This document shows, piece by piece, positions 21,315 through 32,899 of a stretch of 64,000 nt of DNA. The stretch is from positions 160,768,322-160,832,321 of the forward strand of contig CM054060.1 of NCBI GenBank assembly GCA_028641055.1. Direction: 5' to 3'. Position numbers and translations under genes: made by a program. Under the pieces are notes generated by a model. That model was not told where the DNA came from and searched no databases. It saw only the letters and a list, made by a program, of their open reading frames with translations. Source of the stretch: Alopecurus myosuroides. Its lineage: Eukaryota > Streptophyta > Magnoliopsida > Poales > Poaceae. Each line of letters opens with the position of its first letter. Positions within the stretch are counted from its first letter, which is position 1.

Positions 21315-24300
21315 CTGCAGAAAGAAATGGAAACATGAGTAAGGAAACTCCGGCTATTTATCAGAAGGACAACCCGGACGAAGAGTCGTACCAAGCAAAG
21401 CACGATACGTATCAGCAATTTGAACAGAATGGCTCGTTAGGTCATCTTCTGCTGTGTGAGCCCTCCGCCTATACTTCTTCATTATCTTCCCACTCCTCCT
21501 GGCTTCAGCCTCGGCCTCCTCACGCAGAGCCACCTCCTTTTCAATGAGCTTGGTGGCCTTTGCCAGTTCCTTCTCAGATTGAGTCACGAAGGACTGCACG
21601 GATGCAAGGAAGGATTAGCCGGGTAAAGGGGCAAGTTATCAGTGGCTTATACCGTAAAGTTCCAAGCAAATTGTGAATCAATTCACTCGGAACTTGGGGA
21701 CTAGATAAGGACACAAGCAATATTAGTCGGGTTTACCTCGTGTTTTGCTATTAAAGCCTCCAAGATGTTTTCTTCATTAGCCCTCAAAGTGCGCAGGGTT
21801 TCGAGCATCTGGGCAAACGTCAGGTCCTCGGGTCGGACACCAGAAGAGCCGGCAGCCTGGTCGCCTGATGGGGGAGCTCTCCCCACCCTTGGGGTCGAGA
21901 CCCGGACAGTCTGGGTATCCGGGTTGGGAGAACCCATCCTCGTGTCCGGAACCTCGATCTCCTCGTCCACTGGTTCGGATGACGCGGGAGACCCGGCGGC
22001 TTGGTGAAGTGGATCGCCCAAGGGGCCTTGTTCCCGGTTGTTCTCAGTATCACTGCCAGTTGCGGCGTCTATGTTCTCAGTCGGCTTCTCCGCCTCCCGG
22101 TTATCCATCTCCACATTCTCCGGGTCACTAACTGGGACTTGAGCGCTAAAGAAAGGGAGGAAGAGCAGTTAGCAACAGCAATTGAAAGTTATCAGGTATG
22201 AAAGGATGTCGTATAATAAAGACTCACCCGGTATTTACAGCGTAATCAGGCGGGAGTTCGCTGCTAGAAGCAGATGAAGCCGCCAAAGGGACCGATAGTG
22301 GGACCCGGAATTGCCCCGCGAGTGGGTGATTGGGAGATGGATGGCGCTGAGGAGATTTGGAGGGGCGTGGAAGAGGAATATCGGCACGGAGGTTTGGCGA
22401 GGAGGAGATACCCGGGTTAAGGGGATCGTCCCCTGGTGAACTCCGGGTCACTCTGCGCTTGGCCGGGATAGAATCCTTCAAGTGCGATGGGTTAGATAGT
22501 CGTTGGTTAAGTCTGTGCATGTTATCAAAAGAATAGGGTTCGGAAGACATGGTGGAATAGGGAACCTTGCGCACCACTCCTCTGGTTTTCCTCTTGACCC
22601 CGACTGTTATTTCTGGATCGGACTCGGTGGCCTCCGGGTCTTCGTCATCATTCTCATCCTCGTCCTCTGGTCCTGCAAGCCGAGTGTGTGTCGATGGAAA
22701 AGGTTAAAATAAGGAAATTTATGCAAATAAAGATGACGTAAGATTCGGATAATTACCCTCATCAGTATCAGCCGGTTCGTCTTCCTCCTCCGGGTCTCCG
22801 GCAGCAGGAGAAGTTTCAACATTCCAGAAAGGGTTATCAGCCTGAGAGAAAAACAGGAAGGTGGGAATCAGCAATTGCGTCAAGTTGAAGACGTACGAAT
22901 AAAGTTGCATATGTCGAGTCTTACCGCTGGGGCCGGGTTTTCCCGGGTAAATGGCGGCAACCCGGTAATGTTCTTGATCACTTCCAGCTTTTCCGTCAAA
23001 AAGCCTTTGATAGTTTTGTTGGTGTCGCCGGCTGCAAAGCTCTTGGTGGAATATCGGAGTGCATCCGTGGCGTGCCCCGAGTACTCGCACATCAATTTGG
23101 TGCGGATAGAATTGGGTTGGATCCGGAAATCAACCCAAGTTTTCACTAGATTGAGCCCAAGAAGGCCTTGGGCGGAGAGGACGGCTATTCTAGCTAGTGA
23201 AGGCAGGATTGCTTCCCTGTCTGAGTCAGGGGCGAAAGCATTGAATTTCTCGGAGATATCAAGGAGGCCTTCTGAGTAACCCGGCAACCTCTTTTCGCCG
23301 GGGGGGGGGGGGGAGGTGTCCCGGCAATAGAAGTATGAGAGTTGCCAGTGTTTGACGTGTGAATTAAGTGTAAGAGGTGGCATTAGAGAATTCTTGCGGA
23401 GCTGGATAGAGACTCCGCCGCAAGCAAGAAGTGCTCCGTCGCCGCTTTCGCGGCACGGTTTGCACTGGAAAAGTTTGGTGAAGAGAGCCAAACTTGGTGG
23501 GGTGCACAGGTATGACTCGGACAGAACAATGAAGTGGGTAATATTCAACATAGAGTTAGGCCCTATGTCGAATATCCTGAGGCCATAATGGCTGAGGACC
23601 TCACGAAAGAAAGGGTGACCCGGAGGACGGAATCCCCGGGTCACGTGCTCTGTAAAACATATTACCTCATCCTCGGCAGGTGTGGGCCGGGTCTCATCAC
23701 CCGGCGCCCTCCAATGAATGTCCTTCTGAGAAGGAAGGACCCCCAACTCGGCCAGCTCGTCCAGCTTAGCCTTTGTGACTGTGGATCGCCCCCAATTGGC
23801 GGATATGGATTGGGTTGTCTTCGCCTGGGCCGGCTGTTTCCCATGCCTTTTGGGAGCCATGGGGTCAACCTGCAAAACGCAAGGAAAAAAGGTACAGGAA
23901 ATAAGACTCGGAAGTATTGGATTATCCGAGTCTGGAGTATCAAGAAAGTATGAAAACTAAGAATTATCCGGGTATCACACCATGGAGTGAAGATTGCGAG
24001 GTATCCGGGTATTAAGTACAACTATGGAGATTATTGGTCACTTACGTATTGAAAAGTATTTGGGGAAGACGGATGGTTGCCCATGTATCTACTGCAAGCA
24101 AAATAGCCGGAAAGGGAGGATTTTCCGGGTGTCAATGTTATGCGCGGAAAATTGAGGTGAAATGGATCTAGATTGGAAAACTTGCGGACGATTCTACGAA
24201 GAAATTGGTGATTAATAATGGTAGGAGGATGGGGTGTAATCATCAAACAGGTTGTTAAAGGAGTTAGCGAGCGTCAAATCGATTTAATCCGGTGCAACAG

Positions 24301-24610
24301 GAAAGACGGCCCGCGGGTTGACCTAGATCCAATCTAAGGTGAATCGAAAAATTGTGGAGCTATTTTAACGAATACTTACTGGGAGGAGCTTGAATCTGGC
24401 GTGGCGGCGGCCGATGTCGCGGTCTGGATGTCCCCCTGCAACCCTTGATGAGCGGAATGAAGGCGCGGTGGCAGAGTTTGGCGGCGGCGCGGAACAGTTC
24501 AAGGATGAACGTGGCCGGCGGCGGCCTTGCTACGATGGCGGGCTTGAGATTCTTGTGGAATTGCGGAGCGCAGGGAATAAGGAAGCAAAGGGAAGGTTGG
24601 AGTGAAACGT
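20662..24610 (-). CDS. Element F antisense spliced gene, PF04195-like protein (909 aa)
   Basis: Six coding exons (23860 to 20662) join through GT-AG introns into one 910-codon frame including stop: 936, 85, 445, 409, 202 and 653 nt. A noncoding 5' exon ending at 24380 is likely. Exon 1 resembles the 'putative gypsy type transposon' domain (VICFTEHVTRGFRPPGHPFF, HYGLRIFDIGPNSM, SESYL, WQLSYFYCRD). Later parts are acidic (EEEDEPADTDEG, DEDENDDEDPE), basic (GVKRKTRG) and charged helical, coiled-coil-like (exon 5, EKELAKATKLIEKEVALREE). No catalytic residues are recognised. The product may be nuclear and chromatin- or nucleic-acid-associated (inference). The gene convergently faces gag-pol, uses its own TATA box and is undamaged, unlike the sense genes. 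PF04195-type ORFs in grass Gypsy elements are known; their role is not. Confidence 0.78.
21392..21593 (-). CDS. Element F antisense gene, coding exon 5
   Basis: Acceptor ccgtgcag and donor gtacga; 67 codons plus 1 base. Heptad-like charged region from SFVTQSEKELAK to TYRALL, a likely coiled coil. Confidence 0.78.
21737..22145 (-). CDS. Element F antisense gene, coding exon 4
   Basis: Acceptor tttctttag and donor gtaaac. After completing a split Gly codon it encodes 136 codons, acidic and Pro/Ser-rich, ending EENILEALIAKHE in phase 0. Confidence 0.78.
22228..22672 (-). CDS. Element F antisense gene, coding exon 3
   Basis: Acceptor gcttgcag and donor gtgagt; 445 nt. The acidic start (GPEDEDENDDEDPEATESD) is followed by a basic patch (VKRKTRGVVRK) that could act in nuclear import, then a Ser/Pro-rich stretch ending DYAVNT. 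Confidence 0.78.
22757..22841 (-). CDS. Element F antisense gene, coding exon 2
   Basis: Acceptor ttctctcag and donor gtaatt; 85 nt. Encodes ADNPFWNVETSPAAGDPEEE and continues acidic to TDEG. Confidence 0.76.
22925..23860 (-). CDS. Element F antisense gene, coding exon 1 (PF04195-like domain)
   Basis: ATG at 23860 (MAPKRHGKQPAQAK), nine bases after an acceptor ttttgcag; 312 codons to donor gtaaga. A 14-base G run on the plus strand (23300-23313) encodes a Pro stretch in frame, so the frame depends on that run's length. Confidence 0.82.
24380..24610 (-). other. Element F antisense gene, probable noncoding 5' exon
   Basis: The start is approximate, about 30 bases after the TATA box. It ends with a strong donor (ccca then GTAAGTATT, 24379 to 24371). 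No ATG occurs on the minus strand of this exon, as expected for a leader that lets ribosomes reach 23860. The intron runs 24379 to 23870. Confidence 0.6.
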
Positions 24611-24636
24611 TGGGATCTAAGTTACCCTCTGGGCTC

Positions 24637-24644
24637 TATTTATA
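24637..24644 (-). promoter_or_regulatory. TATA box of the element F antisense gene
   Basis: TATAAATA on the minus strand, upstream of an ATG-free leader. The same octamer occupies the matching place in element D (62581-62588). Confidence 0.65.
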
Positions 24645-25024
24645 AGATGCGGGCGGATAAACCTATCCTAACGGGCGGAATCCGGAAATTTCGGGGATAA
24701 CGGTCATCTGTTCGGATTTTTTGAGATATGCTTTAAGTGTTGAACGTGATGTCCGGGCAGAAATAAGAAGCAGATATTTTCCGCGATATCAGGGTTAATT
24801 ATCGAGTAAAGTAAGTCGGGCTTTTGGCATTTTTATCAGGGTTTAGACCTGGAAAGCTAAGCCAAGTACTTGGAGAAAAGCCGGGTTACTATATGGCCGC
24901 CATGGAGTTAGGCCTAGCTATTTATCAAAGCACCTTAACCCGGCCTCCATACACTTGTGCGTCTGATGTTTTTGCAGGGAATAGCAAGCGCTTCAAGGAA
25001 GAATCCGTGAAGCCCAAGCTATTC
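24645..25024. other. Element F region between antisense promoter and PPT
   Basis: No gene seen. Probably upstream promoter sequence for the antisense gene and 3' untranslated sequence for the sense genomic RNA. Confidence 0.5.
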
Positions 25025-25034
25025 TGGGGACTAC
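25025..25034 (+). promoter_or_regulatory. Element F polypurine tract
   Basis: TGGGGACTAC directly before the 3' LTR start TGATGG. It shares GGGGACT with the PPT of element D. Confidence 0.75.
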
Positions 25035-25507
25035 TGATGGAGGGATAATAACCCGGTAGGCCGACTCCAAGGTGTAACCCGGCCCAAAGGACGCTGCGCA
25101 GGATCCGGCTAAGGATAAAGAAACTTCAGGAAGGCCCACATTTGTAGGCCCTGTAACCCGGTTTGTGGGTTACAATAAGGAAAGTTAGGGTTTATATGCG
25201 GTGTCCGGGTAGGATTAAGGGTGCGCATTGGAGGACAAGCCAGGGGGTACGGGTGCTTTATAAACCGACCCCTAGGTTTAGTTGGGAGAGATCCAAGTCT
25301 TAGCAATATCACCTGATATCGAATACCCAGTGTAATACGAGAGTTGAGTTATTATATTGAGATCGGAGACTCGGCGACTTGATTGCCGGCTGCCAGATCG
25401 AGTATCATCATGTTTTCCTCTGAGCTAAACCCTCTCCCAAACGCCTGTGTCGTCTTGCCCCAAGATAAGTTACCCCCGGTAACGTCTACCGTGATTATCC
25501 CACGACA
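25035..25507 (+). repeat. Element F 3' LTR (473 bp)
   Basis: Same length as the 5' LTR with 5 mismatches. Followed by the duplication ATTTT (25508-25512). Confidence 0.93.
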
Positions 25508-25512
25508 ATTTT

Positions 25513-25700
25513 GGTTGTGTTGTGTGCATGTTCCATGTTGTTTCTCACATGGGTGAGCCATCACCACCATCAGTGGCATCAACCTTCCGAAGGTCCTTTT
25601 CCTCCTACTGGATTGATAACCTTGGTTCTGAACTAAGGGTAATTTCTTACCGCTGTGCTCATCACACCCTCCTCTTGGGGTATCCCAACAAACACCATCA
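25513..25700 (+). repeat. Athila-like copy 1, 3' LTR, final part
   Basis: Continues the LTR interrupted at 14888 (compare 34170-34376) and ends CACCATCA at 25700. LTR length without element F is about 1.58 kb. Confidence 0.82.
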
Positions 25701-26237
25701 AAGACCTACTCCTTCTTGTATGGTTGCACTACTTTGAGAGGATTACAATACAATAGTGGCTACGGTTTCTCGGGTGCGAAAAATTTGCTTGGTGGATGGT
25801 CTGCCCCTTATATAGTTGAGTCCGCTCCTTGTTCCCGCTCATGGGTGGGAAGGGAAACCACAAGACCAAATCCCTAAGCTACGTGTGGATGTAGTCCACC
25901 ATCGATTAAAGCGTCGGCCCATGGCAATGCGTGGGGTCTTCACGATGACCTCAGGGATGAGGCTCGCGAAGGATTTTTATGCCATCATGATCTTCTTGCA
26001 CCAAAGAGAAAGGTATCGGGAGTCTCTTTGGGCGCCGTAGATGGACGTTGGTCTTTAATAACGAAAATGGGATGCTTTGGCGTCAGCGCCCTCTAGTGTT
26101 GTTGCCTCCTTCGTCATTTGCTTTGTCGCTCATGCACGCGTGCTTTGTCTCTACGGTGATGGCAGAACACGTACCCTCATGTCAAAGGGTCACGGGTGGA
26201 ACATGAGGTTGTCTCTTCCCGTAGGAGTTTGTCCTCC
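25701..26237. other. Unassigned spacer between two Athila-like 3' LTRs
   Basis: 537 bp of mixed composition between the tail-to-tail 3' LTRs of copies 1 and 2. Short ORFs (25816-26040, 26077-26301) have no recognisable domain. A TATA-like ttatatag lies near 25809. It could be ancient host or element DNA; I cannot identify it. Confidence 0.5.
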
Positions 26238-27845
26238 TGATGGTGCAGGAGTGCACTCGTTGGGAAACCCCAAGAGGAAGGTTATGAAGAGCACAACATA
26301 AAGTTTTCACTTAGAAAGAAACCAAGGTTGAATCGACCAGTAGGAGAAAGAAATCACTTCTGAAGGTTGTTGTCAGCTGATGTTGGCAGGGCGCACTACC
26401 GGTTCAGCAGCAACGTGGAATCTACACAACACAATCAAGTTACTTTGCCCCAACGAAGTAGTGAGGTTGTCAATCTCACCGGTTTTGCTGAAAACAAAGG
26501 ATTAGACGTATAGTGTGGAAAACAATACTTGTTTGCAGTAGATGAAAGAGAACATTAATTGCAATAGTAAAACAACGGTTGTAGTGGTTGTATTATCAGT
26601 GTAAAGAAATGGGCCGGGGTCCACAATTCAGAAGTGGTGTCTCTCCAAAAGAGATATATAACATGTTGGGTAAACAAATTACATCTAGGAAATTGACAGA
26701 TATAAAGCCTACACCATAGTGCATATGCATGACATGATGATTACTATGTGATTCATGCGGGCATTACAACAAGATTCATAGAGTGTTATCCAACTGCATC
26801 TATGATTAAGGATCCACCCTCAGAGCATAATCCAATCAAACCTCGGGTATTAAGTTGCAAGCAACAGATAATTGCATTAAGCAAAGTGTGTAATGTAAAC
26901 AATGTAAACATCGTTGTTTTCTCCCTAATGGCAAAATCACATCCCCCACCCGTTTCGTTTCTGTCACTCGAGCGTGAGTGAAAGGGAGGCATGAATCCAC
27001 TATCGAGCATAAATACCCCCTCTTGGAGTTACAGACATCAACTTGGCCAGAGCATCTACTAGTAACGGAGAGCATGCAAGATCATAAATAACATAAACAT
27101 GAAATAACATGATAAATTGATAATCAATGGACATAGCATTCAATATTCATCGGATCCCAGCAAACCCAACATCTAGCATTACAATAAGATGATCTTGATC
27201 ATGTTAGGCAACTCACAAGATCTAAACATGAGGCATAAAAAGGAGAGAACAACCATCTATCTACTGCTATGGAACCATAGTCCAATGATGAACTACTCAC
27301 GCATCTCCGAAGGAAGGCATGGTGATGAAGAACCCTCTGTTGATGATCTCCCCTCCCGGCTGGGTGACGGAGAGAGCTTCAGAACCCTCCCGAACTAGGG
27401 TTGACGATGACGGCGGCTATGGAAATTTTGGTGGAAAAAGGCTCGGGTATTTAGGGTTAACCCGTGGAGGAGCTTAAATAGGCAAAAGGGCAACGTCGGT
27501 GGGTGGCAAGGGGGCCACATCACCTGGTGGCACGACCAATAGGGGGCACGCCGCTGTATGGCGTGGGCCCTCCAGGGCCCCCCTCCGGGTCCCCTCCGGA
27601 CTCCGTGTACGTGACAAATTTCTAAGACCCTGGGATTTTGTTTCATCCAATTTCGAAAATATTTTCGAAACAACTTTTCTGAAACCAAAAACATCATAAA
27701 ACAAGAACTGGCTCTGTGGCATCTTGTCAATCGGTTAGTCCCAGGAAATCCATAAAAATGACATAAAGTGTATATGAAACATGTAGCATATGGCATGAAA
27801 ACAACATGGAACATCAAAAATTATAGATACATTTGAGACGTATCA
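26238..27845 (-). repeat. Athila-like copy 2, 3' LTR (minus strand)
   Basis: Read on the minus strand it starts TGATACGTCTCAAATGTATC at 27845 and ends GCACCATCA at 26238 (1,608 bp). It aligns with the copy 1 and copy 3 LTRs. Confidence 0.88.
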
Positions 27846-29363
27846 AGCATCTCCAAGCTTAGTTCCTACTTGTCGTCGAGTAGGTAAAACTGTAAAAACA
27901 AAAAATTTCTGAGTTGACATGCTACCAACATAAACTTGATCAACTAAACTATAAAAGCATATGTAAAGCTAAGATCATAGTACTCTAAACAAAGGCATGA
28001 TAAATATAATTCTGACAATGACACTTAGCAATCACTTTGCATCATGAAAAGTAACACAAATAAAAGATCATGAATAATAATGTACTTGAAAGTTATACGT
28101 TTGTTTCGAGCATAAAGAAAACATAGCAAAGTGATATTTCGCTTGTCCTTAAGAGTGGGGAAAAACATAAATGTCAGGATACCTTCAAAGTTCAAGTGGA
28201 TGACTAGAACAAATAAATTGAGAGCGGGTAAGAACACATCATGAATCAATTAATAATAATCTTTGGGACTGATGCACATTAAACTTAGAATGGAAAATAC
28301 GCTCTCTTAACCGTGCATAAAGTTAGAAGATGGAGACTCAACATAAAAGTAAAAGAAATGCCCTTCGCAGAGGGAAGCAGGGATTAACTCATGTGCTAGA
28401 GATTTTTATTTTATTAAACAGAGGTATTGAAAACATTTTTTTAGAGAGGTGTATTCTTATGTCAACGAATGGTAAACAGAAAATACAGTACGTCACAAGC
28501 CAACTACACTTCAAAAGAGCGGCTCCCATTGAAGGACGCAACTGGTATAGAAGGTCATCCCTCTTCTATTTTGTTTAAACAATTATGCTTTGACTGGTAA
28601 ATTAGGGGCAAAAATAGTGAAGACAATTTAATAGTAACCAATTTTGGGGCTGGGCACCCTGCTGCCAGCTCTTCTATCAATTTGGATAGGTGGATGTGCC
28701 ACTAGTCCAGATGTGTAAAGTCCAATCAACAAATGAGATAAAGATTCTCTATTCACGTCCTCATGAGCTAAAACAGGGCCATAAAACGGGAATAGTTTTG
28801 AAAGTTTTAAAGATAACACATGAGAAATTTACTTGGAGTGGCGGTTAAATACCACATATAGGTAGGTATGGTGGACAAATTTGGCAAACTTTGGTTTTTG
28901 GGAGTTGGATGCACGAGTAGAGCTCATACTAAGTACATGTGGAGGCTAGCAAAAGACTGGGAGCGACAAATTAAGAGAGAAATAATGACCATAATCATGC
29001 ATAGAGACAAAAATATAATTAATCAAAGCATAAATGGTATTACAAGTCAAAACTAAATGATTATAGAGGCTATAAGTGTCTGGTTTGTAGTCATACACAT
29101 GGTGTAAGCATGCGCCAAGTCAACCAAATAAAGCATTCGAAGGAGAACACCACAAATTCTTGCTTCAATCTGATAAAAACAACTCATGATTCTTTCAATG
29201 GCACATTAAACACTCTCAGCCATTTGAGACAAGTCATTCTACAATAATAACTGCTAAGCATAGAATTAAAATAACATCCAACATGACATGAAAAAGTCTA
29301 GCCATAGTCTACACGAGCTTCTTTTTGCACCGTTATAAGCACGAAAATTGTACTACTGCTTTT

Positions 29364-31644
29364 TTTTACCATGAAAATGTAGAGGGAACCCCCTACGATA
29401 TAGCTTTTTCAATTAAATAAAAGAATCGGGGGGGGGGGGATACAAAGAATAATTTACATCATGGTGGAGGGGAGGTGGGTAAAAGAAAAAGTGAAAAGAG
29501 ACTAAAAGTTTCTCAACCAGTCCTCTAAAACAGATTTGTTAGCTAGTTTAACCCTATGGGTCACAAGGCTCAAGTCCTCTTTAAAAACAACTCTCCAGGA
29601 TTGAAGAGAGAAAGGGATGCTCTCAAAAATATAGCCGTTCCTTTGTTTCCAGATCCCCCAAAGAGCACAAGTGGCAACTTCAAAAAACTTGGGCCCATTA
29701 AAGATTTGTTTTGCCAAATCGAACATGGCAGTCATCCCCTGAGAAGGCGACCAGCTGATGCCAAGCTTACGCCAACATGCTCTCGCGAAAATACAGTTGA
29801 AAAATAAATGATCTCTTGTCTCCCGCTCATTACCTGAACACATCTCACAGTTTACACCAGATTCTAAGTGCCAATGACGCCGTTCCATCATATCCCGCGT
29901 GTTTAGCCGATCAACAAGGAAGAGCCAAACAAACACCTTCTGCTTGTGCAAGGCTTTACTTCTCCAAAGTTTCTTAAAAATATGTGGCGAATTAAGCCCA
30001 GCAAACGCAAAATTATAGAACTTCTTGGCCGCATAGCACCCATCGCCAATAACCAGAACCCACTTATCCAGCCCAAACCTCCTATCTGTGTCCTGCCTCA
30101 GGACTGTCAAAAAACCATGAACCTCCAGGAGCTCTTGATGAGCTTCAGGAGAAATAGGAATGGCGAAAAAATCAGCCACCTGGTCTAAGGTTGTACATGC
30201 CAACAGGGAACCAAGAGAAACATCTGGGTCAATCATGAATGAGTATAGCCGAGGAAACCGGGATGCCAAGAGATCATCACGCCATCTATCTTTCCAAAAG
30301 AGAATAGACGAGCCCGAACCAGGTGAGTCAACAGAGACCCCTCTGAAGGTGGTCATGAGCTTGCATATATCCCGCCACCAAAATGAGCCCACTCTCCCAG
30401 GTTCTGGTAATATGCAGACCAGGTCATACTCACCCAAGGAGTGTCAGCGTGATTGAAAAATTTGAACAAGTGCTTGAGCAAAAGTGCATTGTTCTGTACA
30501 TCAAGATTGATCACACCCAGCCCTCCTTTCTCTTTTGGCTTACAAACAAGCTCCCAGGCCGCAAGAGAATTATGCCGCTGCTTATCTTGTTTCGCCCAAA
30601 GGCAATGCCTCCTGGCACGATCAATGTTCGTCACCACAGTTTTATTCAGCTTAAGCATGCACATATAGAAAGTCGGCAATGAAGAGAGGACTGAGTTGAC
30701 AAAGGTTAGGCGACCACCATAATTGAGGAATCTAGAGCATGCATTCAATCTCCTCTCAACACTGTCAGTAAGAGGTGCGAGATCAAGGACAGTCGGTTTG
30801 GTAGAGCCTAGCGGAAGGCCAAGGTAAGTAAATGTCATTGTGCCGACAGTGCACTCGAAAAATTCAGCCAGAGCAGTCGCATACATCATATCAATGTTAA
30901 TAGGAACCAAACAAGATTTATGGAAATTCACACGAAGACCTGTGATAGCCTGACAAAGACCCAAGGGCTTCCTTTAGATGTCCAAGCTGCACAAAGCTGG
31001 CCTCCATAAACAAAAGTGTGTCGTCTGCATATTGTACAATAGGGTAGTCATGACCATCAAAAATAATAGGAGGAGAGATGAGCCCATCGGTCCAAAGCTT
31101 GTTAACAATGAACTAGAGTAAATCCGCAGTGGTAGCAAAGAGGAGAGGCGACAGGGGATCGCCTTGTCGAACGCCTCGTTTACAAGCAACCTTTTTCCCG
31201 GGAATCCCATTGAGGAGCACAGCAGAAGTACCAGAGCAGAGAATGTTTTGAATCCAAGATAACCAAACTTCATCAAAGCCTCTCCTGCGGAGGATTTGAA
31301 TAATGGAGGAATGCTCAATTAAATCGAAAGCCTTCTCAAAATCAAGTTTTAGAATAAAGGCACCATTAGCAGAAAATTTGCAGTGATGAAGATACTCGAA
31401 CGACCATGCTAGACAGTCCTAGATGGTTCGACTCTTAATGAAGCCGTACTGATTTTTATGAACAATATCTTCCATTCTTTCTTGGAGTCTGTTCGCTAAC
31501 AGTTTAGTAATCAGCTTCATACAAGAATTCAGCATCGAGATTGGGCGAAAATCATTGGGGGTTTCAGGCGAAGCTTTTTTGGGAACCAAAGTGATGACAG
31601 AATCATTTATGCTCTGAACTGAAACCAAATTGCAATGAAAATCT
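29364..31644 (-). mobile_element. 5'-truncated LINE (non-LTR retrotransposon)
   Basis: Flanked by an 11-bp duplication ctactgctttt (29353-29363 and 31645-31655). A short poly(A) is read on the minus strand as aaaaaaaa next to 29363. A 12-base G run lies in the 3' UTR near 29429-29440. 5' truncation with a poly(A) tail and this duplication is the expected product of target-primed reverse transcription. It lies within Athila-like copy 2. Confidence 0.92.
29502..31644 (-). pseudogene. LINE ORF2 remnant: reverse transcriptase and zf-RVT C-terminus
   Basis: From 31664 downward: SVITLVPKKASPETPNDFRP (RT motif 1), a TAG at 31421-31419 after KSRTI, GVRQGDPLSPLLFA, a second TAG at 31115-31113 after TTADLL, and the catalytic YADDTLLF (31031-31020). 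A frameshift near 30970 leads to RVNFHKSC and TYLGLPLG. Another frameshift in about 30380-30430 leads to FWWRDI, FWKDRW and the zf-RVT-like region (KVFVWLFLVDRLNTRDMM, CEMCSGNERETRDHLFFNC), ending DWLRNF. The endonuclease and N-terminal RT are missing through 5' truncation. When intact it copies its own RNA at the target site. This copy is dead. Confidence 0.9.
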
Positions 31645-32276
31645 CTACTGCTTTTCAACTCCAATCATTTTAAACAAAAAAAAACTCTCCAGGAGATATA
31701 ACAATGAAACAAGAGAGTACTACTCCTACTCTACTAGAACTAACATCTATGAATAAGAGATGCATGAAAAACATGATCTAAAAGGATTTGCAGCAGCTAG
31801 AAGAAAAACTAAGAATACGAGCATGGAAGAAAGCGAGTATTCATATGAAAAAGCAGAGCGTGTCTATCTTCCACACAAGAATGCTGGGTTCCAACTATGT
31901 TCATTGAAGGAAGGCAAACAAAACAAAAACAAATAGACGCTCCAAGTAAAGTGCATATGATGTGACCGAATAAAAATATTGTTTCACTAGAAGTGACATG
32001 ATAAGTTGCTGATGAAGAAGGGGATACCTTGGGCATCCCAAAGCTTAGAAGCTTGAGTATTCTTAGAATTTTCTCGGACGAACCACAAGGGCATCCCCAA
32101 GATTTGGCTTTTCACTCTTCTTGATCACATTATATCACCATCTCCTCTTGACCCTTGAAAATTTCCTTCACACCAAACTCAAAGTAATTCTCATTAGAGG
32201 GTTAGTGCACAATAAAAAATTTACATGTTCTCCTTGAACACAAGCATTATTCATACTTTTTAAACATTAGCTACAG

Positions 32277-32899
32277 TGTAACATCCTAGATTTTTTAAAA
32301 TTATAAAAACCAGCATGCATACATCACACATTACATGGTTGCACAAAGGAGCATTTAAAATTTAAACCTAACAAACCAAAACCCTAATTGGAATTATCAC
32401 AAAAAATAATACCTTTTAGGACCCCATTCTATTTTCCCTATAATAGAAATTATTTTGATTTTATTAAAGTACCAAAACACTTTAATTAGTGCAAACCTTG
32501 CAAATTGTTTATTTTCAAATTTTTATAAAATGGTTTAGTCCAATTTTGAATTTGTTTGGGGTTTCATTCAATAAAAAAGGAGGAAACCTCCCATACCAGC
32601 CAAACCCATTTCCCCTCTCCCCTCTCCTCTCTCCCTCGCGCAGCCCACAGGGCCAAGCCCCTACCACGAACGCGCGCGCGCCCGCAGAACAGCAAACCAC
32701 CGCGCGCCCCCTTCTCTCTGTGGCCAGCGGGCCCTATGATGACGTCAACGATGACAGGGGAGGGGGGCGTCTTCAACCTCTCCCCCGTTTCTCCCGCTCC
32801 ACAACCGCCCACACCCGTGATGGATTCGCTCACGATCTCCACGCCCTGAGCGCCCCTCCTTATAACCCCAGAACCCCTCTCTCTTTCGCCTCTAGCCAC
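32277..32899 (+). repeat. LTR B: 5' part of an LTR beginning TGTAACATCC
   Basis: Starts sharply inside Athila-like copy 2 with TGTAACATCCTAGA, AT-rich first, then GC-rich from about 32600. Ends where copy 3's LTR starts at 32900; the rest should lie right of the window. Short ORFs here (for example 32489-32902) lack domains. Family unresolved; its architecture resembles element C's LTR. Confidence 0.68.

Larger units (their letters stand above)
14889..25507 (+). mobile_element. Element F: Tat/RIRE2-like Gypsy retrotransposon with antisense gene
   Basis: Complete element: 5' LTR, PBS, short gag remnant, protease-RT-RNase H-integrase in Gypsy order, a convergent antisense multi-exon gene, PPT and 3' LTR. 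A perfect 5-bp duplication ATTTT flanks it (14884-14888 and 25508-25512). The LTRs differ at 5 of 473 positions by eye (about 1%, roughly 0.4 My at 1.3e-8 per site per year). The sense polyprotein has internal stops and lacks most of gag, whereas the antisense gene is open throughout. It lies in the 3' LTR of Athila-like copy 1. Confidence 0.93.
27846..32276 (-). mobile_element. Athila-like copy 2, internal region (minus strand)
   Basis: The minus strand matches the 3' non-coding internal region of copies 1 and 3, including a variant PPT (aagcttGGAGATGCT, ends 27846), the hairpin block (32020-32040) and aagttttcaagggtcaagag-like text near 32150. It is split by the LINE at 29353-31655 and cut at 32276 by LTR B. 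No coding sequence of its own remains. Confidence 0.82.
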
